Under the pieces are notes generated by a model. That model was not told the origin of the DNA, made no database searches, and saw nothing but the letters and a program-made list of their open reading frames with translations. A program made the position numbers and the translations under genes. A DNA stretch of 64,000 nt, from positions 29,341,869 through 29,405,868 of the forward strand of contig NC_023754.2 of assembly GCF_000499845.2 (NCBI RefSeq). The letters run 5' to 3'. Below are positions 1 to 20,578 of this stretch, one piece after another. Positions within the stretch are counted from its first letter, which is position 1, and the number at the start of each line of letters is the position of its first letter. This DNA comes from Phaseolus vulgaris (lineage: Eukaryota; Streptophyta; Magnoliopsida; Fabales; Fabaceae).

Positions 1-793
1 CTTAATCTATCTCCACAGAGATTCTAGATTAAAAATTATACATAGAGATTTGAAGGCAAGTAATATCTTACTAGATGCAGATATGAATCCAAAGATATCA
101 GACTTTGGTTTGGCTAGAATACATAAAGGGGAGGATGAAGTTAACACTAAGAGGGTTGTTGGCACATAGTAAGTATGCTTTATAATACTTGTATTATTAA
201 CATAAAGTTTGCTTGGAGAATTAACTTTTATGTGATGTGAATAAATAAATAGTGGCTACATGTCCCCTGAATATGCAATGGAAGGATTATTTTCTGAGAA
301 ATCAGATGTATATAGCTTTGGAGTTTTGTTACTGGAGATTATTAGTGGAAAAAGAAACACTAGTTTTCGTAATGATGATCAGTCTCTCAGCCTCATAGGA
401 TATGTAAGTTTTCCCACTGCACAGCCTTCTTATTTGCATATAGCCTTTGTTTGCTTGCTAATATTTCAATTCATTTTTACTTAGGCGTGGAATCTATGGA
501 ACGAAGACAATATTAGCTTTTTGGTTGATCCAGAGATATCAGCTTCAGGATCTGAGAATCATATTTTGAGGTGCATCCATATAGCATTTCTTTGTGTGCA
601 AGAAGTTGCAAAAACTAGACCAACTATGACTACTGTGCTCTCGATGCTTAACAGTGAGATATCCCATCTACCTCCTCCTAGGCAAGTTGCATTTGTTCAG
701 AAGCAAAGTTCATCAAGTTTAGAGTCTTCTTCTCGAGAAAATCATTGTAACTCCAACAACCATGTAACTCTTACTGATATCCAGGGAAGATAA
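1..793 (+). CDS. G-type lectin S-receptor-like Ser/Thr kinase, 3' part only (5' end outside window)
   Basis: This is the C-terminal half of a receptor-like kinase of the SD1/SRK family. Exons are 1-168 (partial), 253-403 and 485-793, with donors GTAAGT at 169 and 404 and acceptors AG before 253 and 485. The first exon carries the catalytic loop HRDLKASN and the magnesium-binding DFGLAR. The second carries [11 protein letters not shown], the activation-segment end, and the third carries the CVQE...RPTM region of the C-lobe. The protein ends in [12 protein letters not shown], the usual SD1-type tail, and stops at TAA 791-793. The Arg before the catalytic Asp marks an RD kinase. After DFGLARI it reads HKG where the neighbouring kinases have FGG or FGA. 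Lectin, PAN and membrane parts lie upstream of the window. The split codon at 168/253 (TA|T, Tyr) matches the same intron in the three complete kinases downstream, so the family assignment is firm. Confidence 0.92.
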
Positions 794-1961
794 ATATATA
801 ATCATTTTCACTGTGAAAATTGCTGCCATTCTACATGCCGAAGATATCACAAATAGATGATTATTCAGTTATATTTATCCACTAGCAGTCTTATTTTATA
901 TATTATCAGAAACCTTCGATATAACAGCAAAAAGAAACCAAAGTAAAGTGAAAATCATGTTACTTGTACACAATATTTTATATTCAAATATGTCACATGT
1001 TAGGCTTGGTGGCTTGTTGCCTTCTGAGTCATTTTTCCTCACTCTTTCCCATTATAAGGCTTGTTGTCTAAATTATGCTTTTAATACTTGTACATCAAAA
1101 TTGTTTTAAAAGCCTTCACAAGTGTATCTAGAGAATGCATACAGATATAGATGATAAAACATGAATTGGTTTTGAAAATAGCAAGTTGCACTTATTATTT
1201 AATACTAGCATGCTGCAATGATATGAAGGAAAATATTTTTTTATTAAACATGTAGCTTTTTCCTTTAAAGATATGTATATATGCACATTTAAATGTGCAT
1301 ACATTTTTTTTATCATTAAAATAGAGCCATGACGACCATATAATGAGATTGAAGATATAATAGTAGGTTTAGGTGCTTAGCCCAGTAAGCAAAGGAAAGC
1401 ATCAGCTATACCGTGGTGGTTAAGCTGGAACCATAAGAAACCTTTACAACGGACATATTCACTATACAGAATAAAGACCACAATTCAAGTCAAGGAATCC
1501 TCTCTCATTAGGGGTATCGTGTTCGATTTTTGTTTCATGTTTATAAACTAAAATATATGTTCAGAAATATTATTCTTGAAAAATGATACCTGCACATAAT
1601 TTTTCTTGTTGAATAATGCTTTTTTGAAAGCATTGCGAATGATGTTGAACTGTAAAATTTTATATAAGCGACACTTTATACCGACAGCTACATTACTTGC
1701 GATTGTATGTTACTATTGTAACGTGACACTTGAATCTCAAGAAAGGAACAAAATCGTTGGACGAAGAATCCCATAGATGTCTTGAGTTTCATGCACGAAA
1801 TTCTGAAAGTGATAAAAGTACAAATTAAATAAAAGTTTCAGAAATAGGTAGGTCCAATGTTATCCTTGATTAGTTCACAGCAATATATAATCAGAACCAT
1901 TTCATATGATTCTTCCATGAAGCACTAGTTACCCTCATAGAAGAGTTAAACCCCTTTAGAA
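794..1961. other. Intergenic spacer between kinase 3' end and NHL gene
   Basis: About 1.2 kb of AT-rich spacer. The first 100-200 bases should include the 3' UTR of the kinase. A more balanced stretch at 1380-1530 looks like decayed repeat sequence, but I could not name it. No ORF here resembles a protein. Confidence 0.6.
1884..1890 (+). promoter_or_regulatory. Candidate TATA box of the NHL/LEA_2 gene
   Basis: TATATAA lies 78 bases before the ATG at 1962. That distance suits a short 5' leader. A second TATA-like string sits near 1660, but it is about 300 bases from the ATG. Assignment is by position and motif only. Confidence 0.35.
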
Positions 1962-2567
1962 ATGGCTCATCCTACCTCACAGCCTGCACAAGGAGAGAAG
2001 CCAAAACGTTCAAACCTTCTCCGTTACATTGCCATGGTAATACTGGCCTTGATCATCATTGTGGGTATAGCTGTGATCATAGTTTGGTTGGTAGTGAAGC
2101 CTGAAAAGTTGGAGTACAGTGTGGAGAATGCTGCAATCCACAACTTTAACTTAACGGATGCAAATCACCTCTATGCAAACTTTGATTTCACAGTAAGATC
2201 ATACAATCCAAATTCTAGAGTCTCGATATACTATGACAGTGTTGAGGTGTCAGTGCGTTATGAGGACCAAACTCTAGCCACCAATGCTGTTCAGCCATTC
2301 TTTCAGTCACATAAAAATGTGACCAGGCTGCACGTTGGGCTCACAGCCCAAACCGTGGCCTTGTACGAGTCTGTGCCTAAGGACCTTAAGCTTGAGAAAT
2401 CCTCAGGGGATATTGAGTTAGATGTGTTGGTGAGGGCAAGGATAAGGTTCAAGGTTGGGTCGTGGAAATCAAAGCATCGAGTTTTGAGGGTATTTTGTTC
2501 TCCTGTCTTGGTGCATTTCTCCAAAGCCAAGAGTTTCGAAAGGGTCCCTTGTGAAGTTGAACTCTAA
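1962..2567 (+). CDS. NDR1/HIN1-like (NHL) LEA_2-domain membrane protein
   Basis: Single-exon gene for 201 residues. Residues 1-21 are a basic cytosolic tail, 22-45 a strongly hydrophobic membrane anchor, and the rest a LEA_2 (Hin1) domain expected outside or facing the wall. All three family signatures are visible: NPNSRVSIYYD near residue 83, FFQSHKNVT near 113 and RARIRFKVG near 157. The start is the first ATG in the frame and has a good plant context (GAAATGGCT). The family includes NDR1, NHL3 and YLS9/NHL10, which are linked to pathogen responses and senescence, but members differ and this copy's role is not shown. It sits between kinase pieces on the same strand. From memory, a LEA_2 gene (At1g61760) also lies near an S-receptor kinase array in Arabidopsis. 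Length is typical, with no sign of damage. Confidence 0.92.
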   Translation: MAHPTSQPAQGEKPKRSNLLRYIAMVILALIIIVGIAVIIVWLVVKPEKLEYSVENAAIHNFNLTDANHLYANFDFTVRSYNPNSRVSIYYDSVEVSVRYEDQTLATNAVQPFFQSHKNVTRLHVGLTAQTVALYESVPKDLKLEKSSGDIELDVLVRARIRFKVGSWKSKHRVLRVFCSPVLVHFSKAKSFERVPCEVEL

Positions 2568-3139
2568 ACAACCAACCCAAGAGTTTCCAAAGGCTCCCTT
2601 TTCAATCTATTTATTACTATTTCTTCTTTTTATGGTTTAGTAGTTTTTCTGTCCTTCTTACTCTGTCACTGTTAATTCATGTTATGATTCTTTGTCCCTG
2701 TTATTGTAATTTTCTTTCTCGTGGCTTGTTAATTGGTTTTGGTTTTCCCATATGTTGAAGAAATGGTTGTGTGTATACACCAAAAAAGGAAAATTGGTTG
2801 CAATTCATCCAATTGATGCAAAATGTTGAAACTTGTGAGCATGCGAGTGTCGTCCTTCTAAGTTATACAATTTTTAATGGGTACTTCCTAATCAGACTCT
2901 GACCACAATGCATTTATGTTTATCAACAAAGAATTTAAATAATAACAAAATGATTGAGTGCTGTATTTATTGCAGCAAACTAAATGTTTAGGGAAAGAAA
3001 TTTTACTTAATGACGTAAAATGGTACATTTAGAGTGTGTTTGTTTCAGAATTTATAAACAGCGTAATGCAACCTTGGAAATCCATTAAGTAAAATGAGAT
3101 TATAATATAGGGAAGAGTCTTTGCAGACAAATAGAGTAT

Positions 3140-3433
3140 CAGTATCAGGATTGGCGTGTGAGTGAAGCAAGTGAAGATGAGGCCAATACTAGAAGGGTCG
3201 TTGGAACATAGTGAGTGTTTCCTTCTTTTCATCCAAGGTCAAGTTTTCACAGTGATGACCATAAATAACTGCTACCTTCATTTTGAAATTAAAATACAGT
3301 GGCTACATGTCTCCTTGAATATGCAATGCAAGGACTATTTTCTGAGAAATGGGATGCTTTTAGTTTCGGAGTTTTGCAGAAAAAACTCAAGTTTTCGAAA
3401 CCAAGAGGAGTCACTGAGCCTCTTAGGATATGC
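3140..3433 (+). pseudogene. S-receptor-like kinase fragment, exons 5-6, broken
   Basis: Two exon remnants match the kinase genes around it. About 3170-3210 reads EDEANTRRVVGT then TA and a GTGAGT donor, and an AG acceptor at about 3299 precedes GYMSP. Here one extra T turns CCTGAA into CCTTGAATA, giving a stop and a frameshift. The text then continues in the shifted frame as EYAMQGLFSEK and FSFGVL. About 25 codons are missing before SSFRNQEESLSLLGYA, and the expected donor GTAAGT after the last Tyr codon is GCAAGT. No lectin exons, glycine loop or C-terminal exon can be found nearby. The closest relative in the window appears to be the partial kinase at 1-793, so this is probably debris of a tandem duplicate. 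Confidence 0.8.
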
Positions 3434-3657
3434 AAGTCTTTTCTATGTCTACAATTGTTTATGCATCCAAGATCTTGATGGGTATATTCAACCATAGTTT
3501 TTTCTTAAATTGCTATCTGACTTGTTCATCTGTGACAGTAACATTGTTGATAGAGTATGTATTGTTGAGCTGACATGAATTTTCGTTAAAACACAATTAT
3601 CGTTAATAATTCAATTCTTTTTCCAGAAACGGGAGTCTCAACCTTAATATCCATGCT

Positions 3658-4047
3658 TGTTTCTCCCTGCACCCCCAACAAATGACTTCCTGCACCCATC
3701 ATTCTCAGAAAAGACCATTTTGCCCATTTTTAAAATGACTTCCAGATTACTCTTTTCAGAATATTCTGGAACTTACTTTTTGGAACACATTTTATTATGA
3801 ATTTTGGATTTATCATTTCAGAAATTAAAAAAATGTGTTCTGAAAAAGATATTTCATAATGATTTTTTGCCTTCTGGATTTTCTATAAGGAAAAACATTT
3901 TGCTTCCAGAACCTTTATTCCAGAAATACTTTTTGCTTATGAACCCTTATTCCGTAATCATAAAAAATTATTAAGGATAATTCTGGTATTACATAAAATA
4001 TAGGGGTGCAGGAAGAAAAAATGTAGGAGTGCAGGAAGAAATACTTC
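3658..4047. mobile_element. MITE-like element, copy A of the TTCTTCCTGCACCC family
   Basis: A stretch bounded by inverted copies of one motif. CCCTGCACCC (3665-3674) and CTTCCTGCACCC (3686-3697) are on the left, and GTGCAGGAAGAA (4006-4017 and 4029-4040) is on the right. Both ends carry the motif twice, as if one element had inserted in another or the ends had duplicated. The interior is AT-rich and repeats the theme TTCTGGAA/TTCCAGAA. It aligns base for base over long stretches with the copy at about 36357-36655 (shared AACACATTTTAT and GATTTTTTG.CTTCTGGATTTT). No coding capacity. I could not find a clear target duplication. Confidence 0.65.
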
Positions 4048-4435
4048 CATAGGAGGTCCCAATTATTTTTTGAGGAGTCCAATTATTTTTGTACACGCCT
4101 TCTAACTTTGACATAACCTTCCAACTAACATCCTTCTGACTAAACATGTTTCCTCCAACTACGTAAAACAAAGTAACACTGTTAAGAATAAAATATTGGT
4201 AGATAAATAAAACTCATTTTTACTCTTTAAAAAATATGCATGTAAAATAAAACAAAAAATAAAATATAAAAATAATATATACCACAAAGTCAATTACTCT
4301 TAAGTGATATTAGTGAAGCTAATTAGCTTTCAAGATTTTGATAATACACTTATAAACATGACTCAATTCCCTAATCTGACCCAATAAGAAAGGATCCATA
4401 ACAATCATATAAATAGGCATAAAATTCAAAAACTA

Positions 4436-4560
4436 TGTACGTCCTTATACCGTGCTCAGAGTACCGAGTGTCGAATACTCAATTCTAACTTAAACGTCAG
4501 AGTGCCTTTTGCCGGTACCATTCGAGTCTGAACTCGTGAAGATAAAAAGGTAGAGCTAAA
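4436..4560. repeat. Possible LTR-retrotransposon remnant (LTR 3' end)
   Basis: An island of balanced base composition within AT-rich DNA. It contains ACGTCAGAGTGCCTTTTGCC followed by GGTACCA, which resembles a motif I recall from the 3' end of many plant Ty3/gypsy LTRs (CGTCGGAGTGCCTTTTGCAGGTACC). No partner LTR, primer-binding site or coding domain is visible. Confidence 0.35.
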
Positions 4561-7500
4561 AGAGGAGAGTGAGAACATATATTTATATATGCATAAACAT
4601 TTATCTTATATCTTTCTTTTCTTTATCTGGTATCTTTCTTTTGTTATGATCTTATATATTTTTTATTATAATTTAATGGAAAGTAATTACTTCTTAAAAA
4701 TAAATTTTATTAATAATTTAATTATAATAATATGTTCACAAACAAATAAAGATGACTTTTCAAATCATACTATTGACAATTCAACCATGAATGTCAAACT
4801 TTTTTTATCACTCAATGGTTATAAAATACAAGTTGAGTAAACAATATGTGAATTGTGAAACCAGGCACTTGCACCACCAACTTTGAGCCGGCAATAATTT
4901 ATTGGCGTGAGTAAATCTAGTCTTAGTTTGTTTAAACAAGTTATTGAATTTCAGATTATGAAGAAATCTAATTGAATGGAAAGATTCTCAAGTCATTAAT
5001 AAAATTAATAAATATTCTATGTTGTTATATGATAAAAAAATTATTATATATTTTACTATTCGCTATTATTATTTTACCAGTCAATTTTGTTAATAATTTT
5101 ACCATTAATTTTTTAGATTCCAACAAAGCAGTAACATGTCAACAAATTTAAACCTAACTTTTACAAACCAAGATTGTTTGTTTTCATCTTCATTTATTTT
5201 ATTTTTATAACACGTTATTATTCCATTAGAAATTTAATAGATCAAATAAGTAAAAAAGAACATTATAAAATGCATGAGAAAACACATGACAGGTAAAACT
5301 AGGAAATAATAAAATGTGATATACAAGAACCAAAATTAGTGAAGTGTGGGGCATGTGAGTTAGTTTAGGCCCTGCGCACTTGCAGAATATTTAGACCTAT
5401 TTTTCTTATTTGATTTATCGAAAGTCAAAGTCAACTTCTCATTCATATCTGAAAATTTCATGTAGGTGCTGTGCTAACTCCCATTCAATACCACATTCAA
5501 GAGTCACACAAACCAAATACTACTTTGATTCTAATTCTATGTGTATTGATATTTGAGGATAATACATATCATAAATAGTTTTTTTATTTATTTTGATTGA
5601 AATATTTTTATGCAATATCTCATTAATATGAATTACTATGGTTATTATAGGTGTAAAAATTAATGAACATTCCATTTCTATTTAAACTTTTGAAAATTAA
5701 AGTATGAATACATGTGAAGTGGAAGTAGTAATAATTAAGTGGAAGATTATGTGTGATTAATGAGCTTTGAAATTACATGCTCTGTGTAGACATATGAGGC
5801 TTATTGTATCATCAATCATTTCTCTCTTTTTTAAATAGGAAAAACTCAAAAAAGATGCAAAACTTTTCAAGAGAAAGAAAAAGTCATTTTATAAACTTAA
5901 ATAAATCTCCCAAAAGTTGATCCAATCCATAACTTTTTGTTTCATATATGTTGTAGTCTTTTTGTAGGTAAAGATAATTTGACCCTAATAGGGACATAAT
6001 TAACATGTTTGGATGGATATATTTTCTAAAGTTAAAATTTAATCGATAAACAAAGTTTTTCTGCTGGCTATTTAAATTTCTTAAATCATTATAATATCAA
6101 TCAAAATTGTTTTTTATGATATTTTTTAAATTATGATGAAAAATATCCATAAAGAAAGATTACAACTACTGCAATAATCAACCACATAAAAATTAAATTA
6201 TTAAAATGAATTAAAATATTTTTGTTTGATGATAGTTATATGGTGTTTAAACTAATTCCAATTAAAAGTTAGACAATAATATGTTCATAATCTAATAAAT
6301 GTATACGTCATGTGATACTTGTTATTTTATCTTTCTTTTATTTCATAATTACAAAAGATAAAGCAAGTTGTCAACTAATTATATAGTAGTAAAAATATTA
6401 TTTTCCTTACAAATTTTATAATATTAAAGTTGGATACGCAAGCCAACTACTAATTTGATAAACTAAACTAACAACTTTTTATTTCATTTGACTTCTTTAT
6501 TTATTTCGTCAAGTTGTTTTTTGTAACTGAATTAAAAAAAAGAACTAATTTAATGGTGTTCGAATACAGATATAAAATAATATTATACTTTAAAATTGTT
6601 AATTTTTATAAAATAAATTTTATAGTAAAATAATTTTAAATATAAGATTAGTAATTCTCTTAATTTATATAACTATATACTGTTTGATTAATTAAAAGCT
6701 ATAAATATTATATTAGTTTAAAATTCTAATATATGTCCCTTTATATAGTTAATTATAATAAATTCATATATTATATTATAAAATAGAACAGAGATGAATA
6801 AAAAATAAAAGAAAGACAGATGAATATCTCTAATATTATTCTGTGAGATCAAAACAAATAGTCTGAATATATACCAAAAGTACACTCATTATAAGTTTAG
6901 CTAAAGAGAGAAATAATCAATCAAATAAATACTAGAATCACAACAAATAAAAATAAAGATTATTTACCCTATAAGAAAAGTAACCACTAATAACTAGAAA
7001 AGACACAATTAATATTAAGATTATTTTATAACACATTATTCATAATCCTTTAATATATTATTAAAGGTTATAATTGTTGGTGATGATATTTCTATATGTT
7101 ATATGTATGTTAGACAGTTTTTATTGTCTAAAATAATATTGTTCATCTTTTTTTTTATCTAAATAGAACATTATTTAAAATATTTAAATATTTTATTTAA
7201 ATAGCTTATTTATTATTTGTAATCTAACTAGTTTTTAATTTTTTGAAAAACTACAAATAAAAAAATTGGTTTAGTCAAATTTTAACTCACATAAAAATTT
7301 AAATATTTTTAATTGAGTCATATTAAAAAAAATTAATATTAAGTTTTTAATTTTTTTACAATTTTATAATTTTTATTAAGTTTATGTTATATGATGACGT
7401 GATCATTTAATTTTATAATCTTAAAAATATTACTTCAACTTAGATGATAAAAAAAATTATCCTTTTAAAAAATGACATTGTTTTTAAAAGTACTTAATTT

Positions 7501-9386
7501 ACGAGAGAATTAAAATTTAATATATTTTTATTTTTTATTTTTTACATAATTGACATAAAACAAACACTAAAAATTCAATTAAAAATATAAACTTTGTGGA
7601 TATTGAATAGAGCATTTTTTTTAGAAACTTAATTGAAAAACAATAAAATATTCCAAACTTACTTACTTTTTAACTACAAGTCATTATCTTTTTCAAAATA
7701 ATTCAAATTGAAATTTAAATGTATATTAAAAATATTATTTATTAGGATGATAAAGAAATCATAAGTTTAAATTAGAAAAATTGAATCAACAGATAATACA
7801 AAATTTGGCAGATAAATTTATAAATTTATGAATACTAAAAGCATATTAGTTATTTAATAATTAATTGGGTTTAATAGTTCATATAGAATTTATTAAAATA
7901 TTTTTTTTACGATTTTAATATTTTAAAAAAATTAAAATGTCGGTAGAATTATGACCTTTTTTTTAATGATTACTGATAAAAATGAAGAGAAAAAATGTGT
8001 GAAGTATGCTATATATATATATATATATGATATTGACTAAAATTTAATTTTGAAGATTCCTATTTTGGAAAAAATTTGTGTAAGGTATGGAGCCAACCCT
8101 GTTGGAATATGATGTGACTGTGATGTGAAGTTATCACATGAATCACATTAAACCCGTGCCTCTCTAATAATCTTACCAACGCTCAAATAAAGAATAAATA
8201 GCTTTTCTATTTTTAATACATCAAATATAAATTCAATAAAAATAAGTACATTATGTATACATTTTAAATTAATTAAAATTAAAATTTAACTGAAAATGTA
8301 ATATTTACTTTTATGCTATAAAATTTATTTAACTTTTAAAAAACACAACAAGCATTCTCCGTCGTTAGTTTTATTGTATTTGAAGGAAGAGTACATTTAT
8401 TTTCCTTGGTAGTTTTATTTTTTTATCTCCATTCACATTCAAACCACCAAACCGGCAAAACTCATTTTAACTACAAGAAAAGAAAGTGTCAGAGATGGCA
8501 ACTGTTTATTGTTAAATGAAGACCTATTTTATTTGTAAGTTACTATTAGAATTTCATTGATTAAGTGTTGTATAAGTTAACTTAGGTTTAAAATTTTGAC
8601 TTAATTATTTAAAGGACTCTCGTTTAGTAGAAAGGAAATGTGAGATGATGTTTTTAATCACTTGGATGAGAAAAATGCTTATGTTTATTTTATGTCCAAT
8701 AAAAAGAAAAAAAACAAAGTAAAAATAATTAAAATAAAATAAAAAAATTATATGAAATTGTTTCAATATGAAATTTGAGAAATAAAGTGTTTTAAAGAGA
8801 AAATCGTAACAAAACACAAATATCCAAAACAAACAATACCTGATTTATTAAATTTAGTATCTTATCTGAACTACTAAAATATTTTAATCTAAAATCATAT
8901 AAGTTTGTTTTTTTCATCATACTTATGATGTGTTTTTGTGGTAAGCTTAACAGTGAGATAGAAAGTGCGGCAATGTGTATGAGGCGGAAAGTGGAAGGTT
9001 CTTCCGACGGTGGGTTCTTCTCTCTCACTGCAGTGGAAGCCATTAATAAATGTTACTGTATCACTGTTGTTCAGTGCACTACCTTTTACTTCTTTATTTA
9101 TTATTCATGATTTACTTGACCATAAAAAAACAAAAACAAAGGAAGAGAGCGAGTATGACATGGGTACCGTTTTCAACCCTTTCTCCAATGTGGGAGCCGT
9201 GTCTTCAACAACCACATCACAAGCGTGTATTCTCTCCGGTCAAATAAATACGTTTCGTCTTCTCCCGTTTTTCATGTCGCCACAGTGACACCCACTATCT
9301 CTTCTTCGCCCACAACCCAAAAAGCACAATCCTGTCCTTTATGTTTTCACCACTCTCACTCTCTAACCTCAACAGATTTTGACACC
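4561..9386. other. Gene-free AT-rich spacer
   Basis: About 4.8 kb in which I find no gene. It is dominated by A/T runs, with an (AT)9 microsatellite at 8011-8028. A short block at 8070-8170 contains a weak hairpin (TGTGATGTGA with TCACATGAATCACA). The last 300 bases, rich in CT and in CAC/TTC, probably hold the promoter and 5' leader of the kinase that starts at 9387. Confidence 0.6.
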
Positions 9387-12802
<3,416 letters not shown>

Positions 12803-14953
12803 AAATCGAATCATTCTCTTTCAATTTTCTGTCACACATCAAACGTAAATATGGCTCATTTTTTTTTCCTTTTTCCCTCTTGGCCCTGCTGAAATTAAAC
12901 TATAGTATACCCTTACATTTGTATACACTGTATATGTGACGAAAAAACAATACAAATCTGCTCTGTTAATGTTTATAGAAGTCCTTACTATTTATTCATC
13001 AATGAGATTTTCATTTCGACAATAAGATTCATATCAGAACCTTGTGAAATATAAGGCCAAATTTGATGATGAGCTAGATGAGTCATTGTTTGCAGGTGCT
13101 TGGTATCTATCATGTGTGTAGGTGTTGGTAAAATCTTGGGAGAACAATATTCATAATAATGCTTCTGCGTGTTCCACATGCATACTATAAATCCGGAACT
13201 TCTGCCACATACAACTCCTCCACAAACTACTCTTTCCTTTTGCACGTGATTTCTCCATTATTTTCAATTGCAGGAACTACTCCGCAACACATTTTCATCG
13301 ATTAACCATGCTTTAATTATAATTTTGCTTTCACATTTTACAAAATAAGTAATTTTGTTCTCTATTTTTTTTTCTTTTTTCAATGTTTTAGTTCTTCCAT
13401 TTTTAGTATTTAGAACTTTGGTCTCTTACACTTTTTTACATAATTTTGATCTTTAACTTTAATTATTCATAATTTTGTCCAATTTTTAGTTTAATTATTT
13501 ATAGTTTTTTTAGTACTATTGGATATAACTTTTTCTTTAATTCTTTAATTTATATAAAAGTATAGTTTTCCATTAAAAAGATTCTCGCTTAATTTCTTAG
13601 AAAACTAAACAAGCTAAGGAAAATCAGTAATATAAAAACGCATGTTGATCACTTTATTTTTTATATTAAAATTCACTTAGATATATTGAACTTACTTTCA
13701 CTTTCTTTGAAGAAAAAACTTCATCTGATAGAACCTTCTTCCAAATTACATGGTATTCAAATTTCCTACCCCATTACGCTCAAGTTTCAACAACTTTTTG
13801 ATCTAAAAGCAAAATTTGTCCACAGAAAACAAAATATTATTTACTGCATTTGAATTACGTAATCATCGAAATACAAAATATTTTGTCCACACTCGAAAGC
13901 TATTTGAATTACGTAAACATAACAAGTGGTCAAAACAAAAACGTAACATCACTCAAGTTTTAACGTTTCTAATTTGGTAGCCGTAACAGAAGAAGAAATA
14001 AAGAAAATTACACTTACATCTTTCTCCATTCTAAACAAAGATTATATTAAATAATACTCATATTTTTTAAATTTTAAAATAAATATTCACATTTATATAC
14101 TAATAAAATGACAATTGTGTGTTTTAGGTTGAAGGTAGTATGAATGTCTTTTGTGAATTTGTCTTACGTCTCATTTTTATAAAATCTTTTAGTAAATTTT
14201 CATCAAGAGACCTAATAGTGATATCAAAGTTTTTGTGGCGAAAGCAATAATTTAATTCTTTTAAAATAATTTTATTTAGTTGTATATATCTTTTAAATAT
14301 TTTATTGTTTTGTATATTTAAAAATTTATAAAAAGAACATATGTTTATGACTTATAGTTTTTTTGTATTTTATTATACCACATGATCTTGCACTAGTGCT
14401 AAATGGTTATATAAAAGCCTTCTTTACATTTAAAAATGACAAAGAAAATGAAAACAAAATAAAGAGTTTAATATACACAGTTAGTGAAATATATATACAT
14501 TAAAACATTGGTAACCATATTTCATTAATATAACGTGATAATTTAACAAATTTTAATTAAATCTCATGTTGGATCGAGATGTTTTAAACAAGGAGAAAAA
14601 TGACTAAATTCTATTAGTATAAAACAATTCCATGATGCTCTTAATCACGAATAATAATTTTATTATTTATAGCAAAACTACTTTACAACTAATATATATG
14701 AACACTATTTTTGTGTGAATGGAAGATATAAAAAAAGCATACCGAAATAAACTTACACACTAAAGTCAAAAAGGAAGTCAAAGAGTTAATAATATTCGAT
14801 GGGTTACGATTTACGATTGTTTCTTTTCGGTTCACATAAATATTTATTTAGTTATAATATGTATATTTCTTTTAATTATCATGAAATATTTTTAACAGAC
14901 TAATCCATAAAAAAACATTGTAGAAACTGAAGCAGAAATATAAGAATTAGAAG
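12803..14953. other. Intergenic spacer
   Basis: Kinase 3' UTR, then AT-rich spacer. No ORF resembles a protein. A stretch at 13330-13510 is poly-pyrimidine rich with repeated CTTTTT runs. Nothing else recognised. Confidence 0.55.
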
Positions 14954-15423
14954 CTATGTAAGATAGATACGGATATGAACACTGATACGATATAGACACG
15001 ATATAGATACGGATACGGAGATACGTATAATTTTTAAAATGTAAGATACGAGATACAGATCTATGTATTATATAATTTTGAATTATATATATTGAAAATA
15101 AATATTTATGTGTAAAAATATGTTTTAAATTATTTTGGGAGCATGAAGATATTTTTCATGACTGGTTCAAAAGAATTTGTTTCTTATTTTTCTAATCATA
15201 ATAAAAATTTATACAATAAATTTGAGTTTTTAGAAAATTATTGTATTTATACCTTCTAAAATTGTGTTATAGAATCGTGTTAGAATTTTAAAAAATCCAA
15301 CAAATATTTTTTGAATTGAACATTTAACCAATAAATATCCTACGAGTGTTGTACGAGTGTCGACACCGATATGTGTGTTCGACACCGATACGCTCATTTA
15401 AGAGAAGTGTTCGAGCCTCATAG
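14954..15423. mobile_element. hAT-like MITE with 8-bp target duplication
   Basis: An element of about 470 bp flanked by ATTAGAAG on both sides (14946-14953 and 15424-15431). Ends are CTATG on the left and CATAG on the right, forming short terminal inverted repeats. Near both ends it has the GATACGG / CGACACCGATA periodicity of a MITE type that I recall as widespread in plants, whose termini read CTATGAAGCACGG. The 8-bp duplication suits hAT-type transposition; if the outer C and G are assigned to the flank it would be 9 bp. The interior is AT-rich and non-coding. Confidence 0.7.
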
Positions 15424-15431
15424 ATTAGAAG

Positions 15432-16135
15432 CAATTTTTTATTTTCACAATTTTATTTTATTTTTTAAATAAAATGAAATATCACTATGTTTGAAGAAAA
15501 AAATTTAAGGCATATTAGTAATATTAGCTTGGTTTTGTTGGAGTCCGATGTCGGTTTTTGGTGGTAAAAAAAGGTGACATAAATAGATTTGGTGACCTAA
15601 TTGGGCCGCCACTAGTATTACATTTGGAACAAGAAAAAGTCATCACCCAACCCAAAACTAAACCATAGTTACCTTTCTGCATTAATTATTATTCTCACCC
15701 CTCACCCTTTACACACCAAAGAACCTGTAAAGTCAGCATGATTACATTTATAACAAATACTAACCAGTATTCTAAAAATAACAGTGTTTCAAAAAGGAAA
15801 AATAATATGCATCATAAAAAGTCATGAGTTGTGACTTATGAGTCTTTGGGATGGCTAACCATATTCACACTGTTGACTGATGAAAAACAAGAGTCGCATA
15901 AAAGTGATTGTTGCAAGATAACAACAGCTACTTCTTCTCTTTTCAAATTTGGGAATTCAAAGCCTTGTTCAAAAGGAGAAACACCATAGACCAAGAAGAA
16001 TGCCACTGTCAATGACGGGTTCAATTTGCTTTTCTTAATTTCCTCACCACCCCACACCATACCAGAACTATACTATGAAACTTTTATTTATCTTCCTTAC
16101 CAAACACTTCATCATTCTCCCTCTGCAAACATAAC
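15432..16135. other. Spacer and probable promoter of the SD1-8-like kinase
   Basis: About 700 bases. From 15540 on, base composition rises (GGGCCGCC, CACCC runs), as expected near a plant promoter and 5' leader. No clear TATA box was seen within 100 bases of the ATG at 16136. An ORF read on the opposite strand here has no recognisable features. Confidence 0.45.

Positions 16136-20578
<4,443 letters not shown>

Noticed and set aside
1381..1540. Possible SINE with tRNA-like A and B boxes
   Set aside because: GGTGGTTAAGCTGG and GTGTTCGATTT resemble the boxes only weakly, and they are about 100 bases apart, too far for a SINE head.
9225..9386. Upstream in-frame extension of the B120-like kinase
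   Set aside because: It would place 54 residues before the signal peptide. The ATG at 9387 has an excellent context and starts the hydrophobic leader directly.
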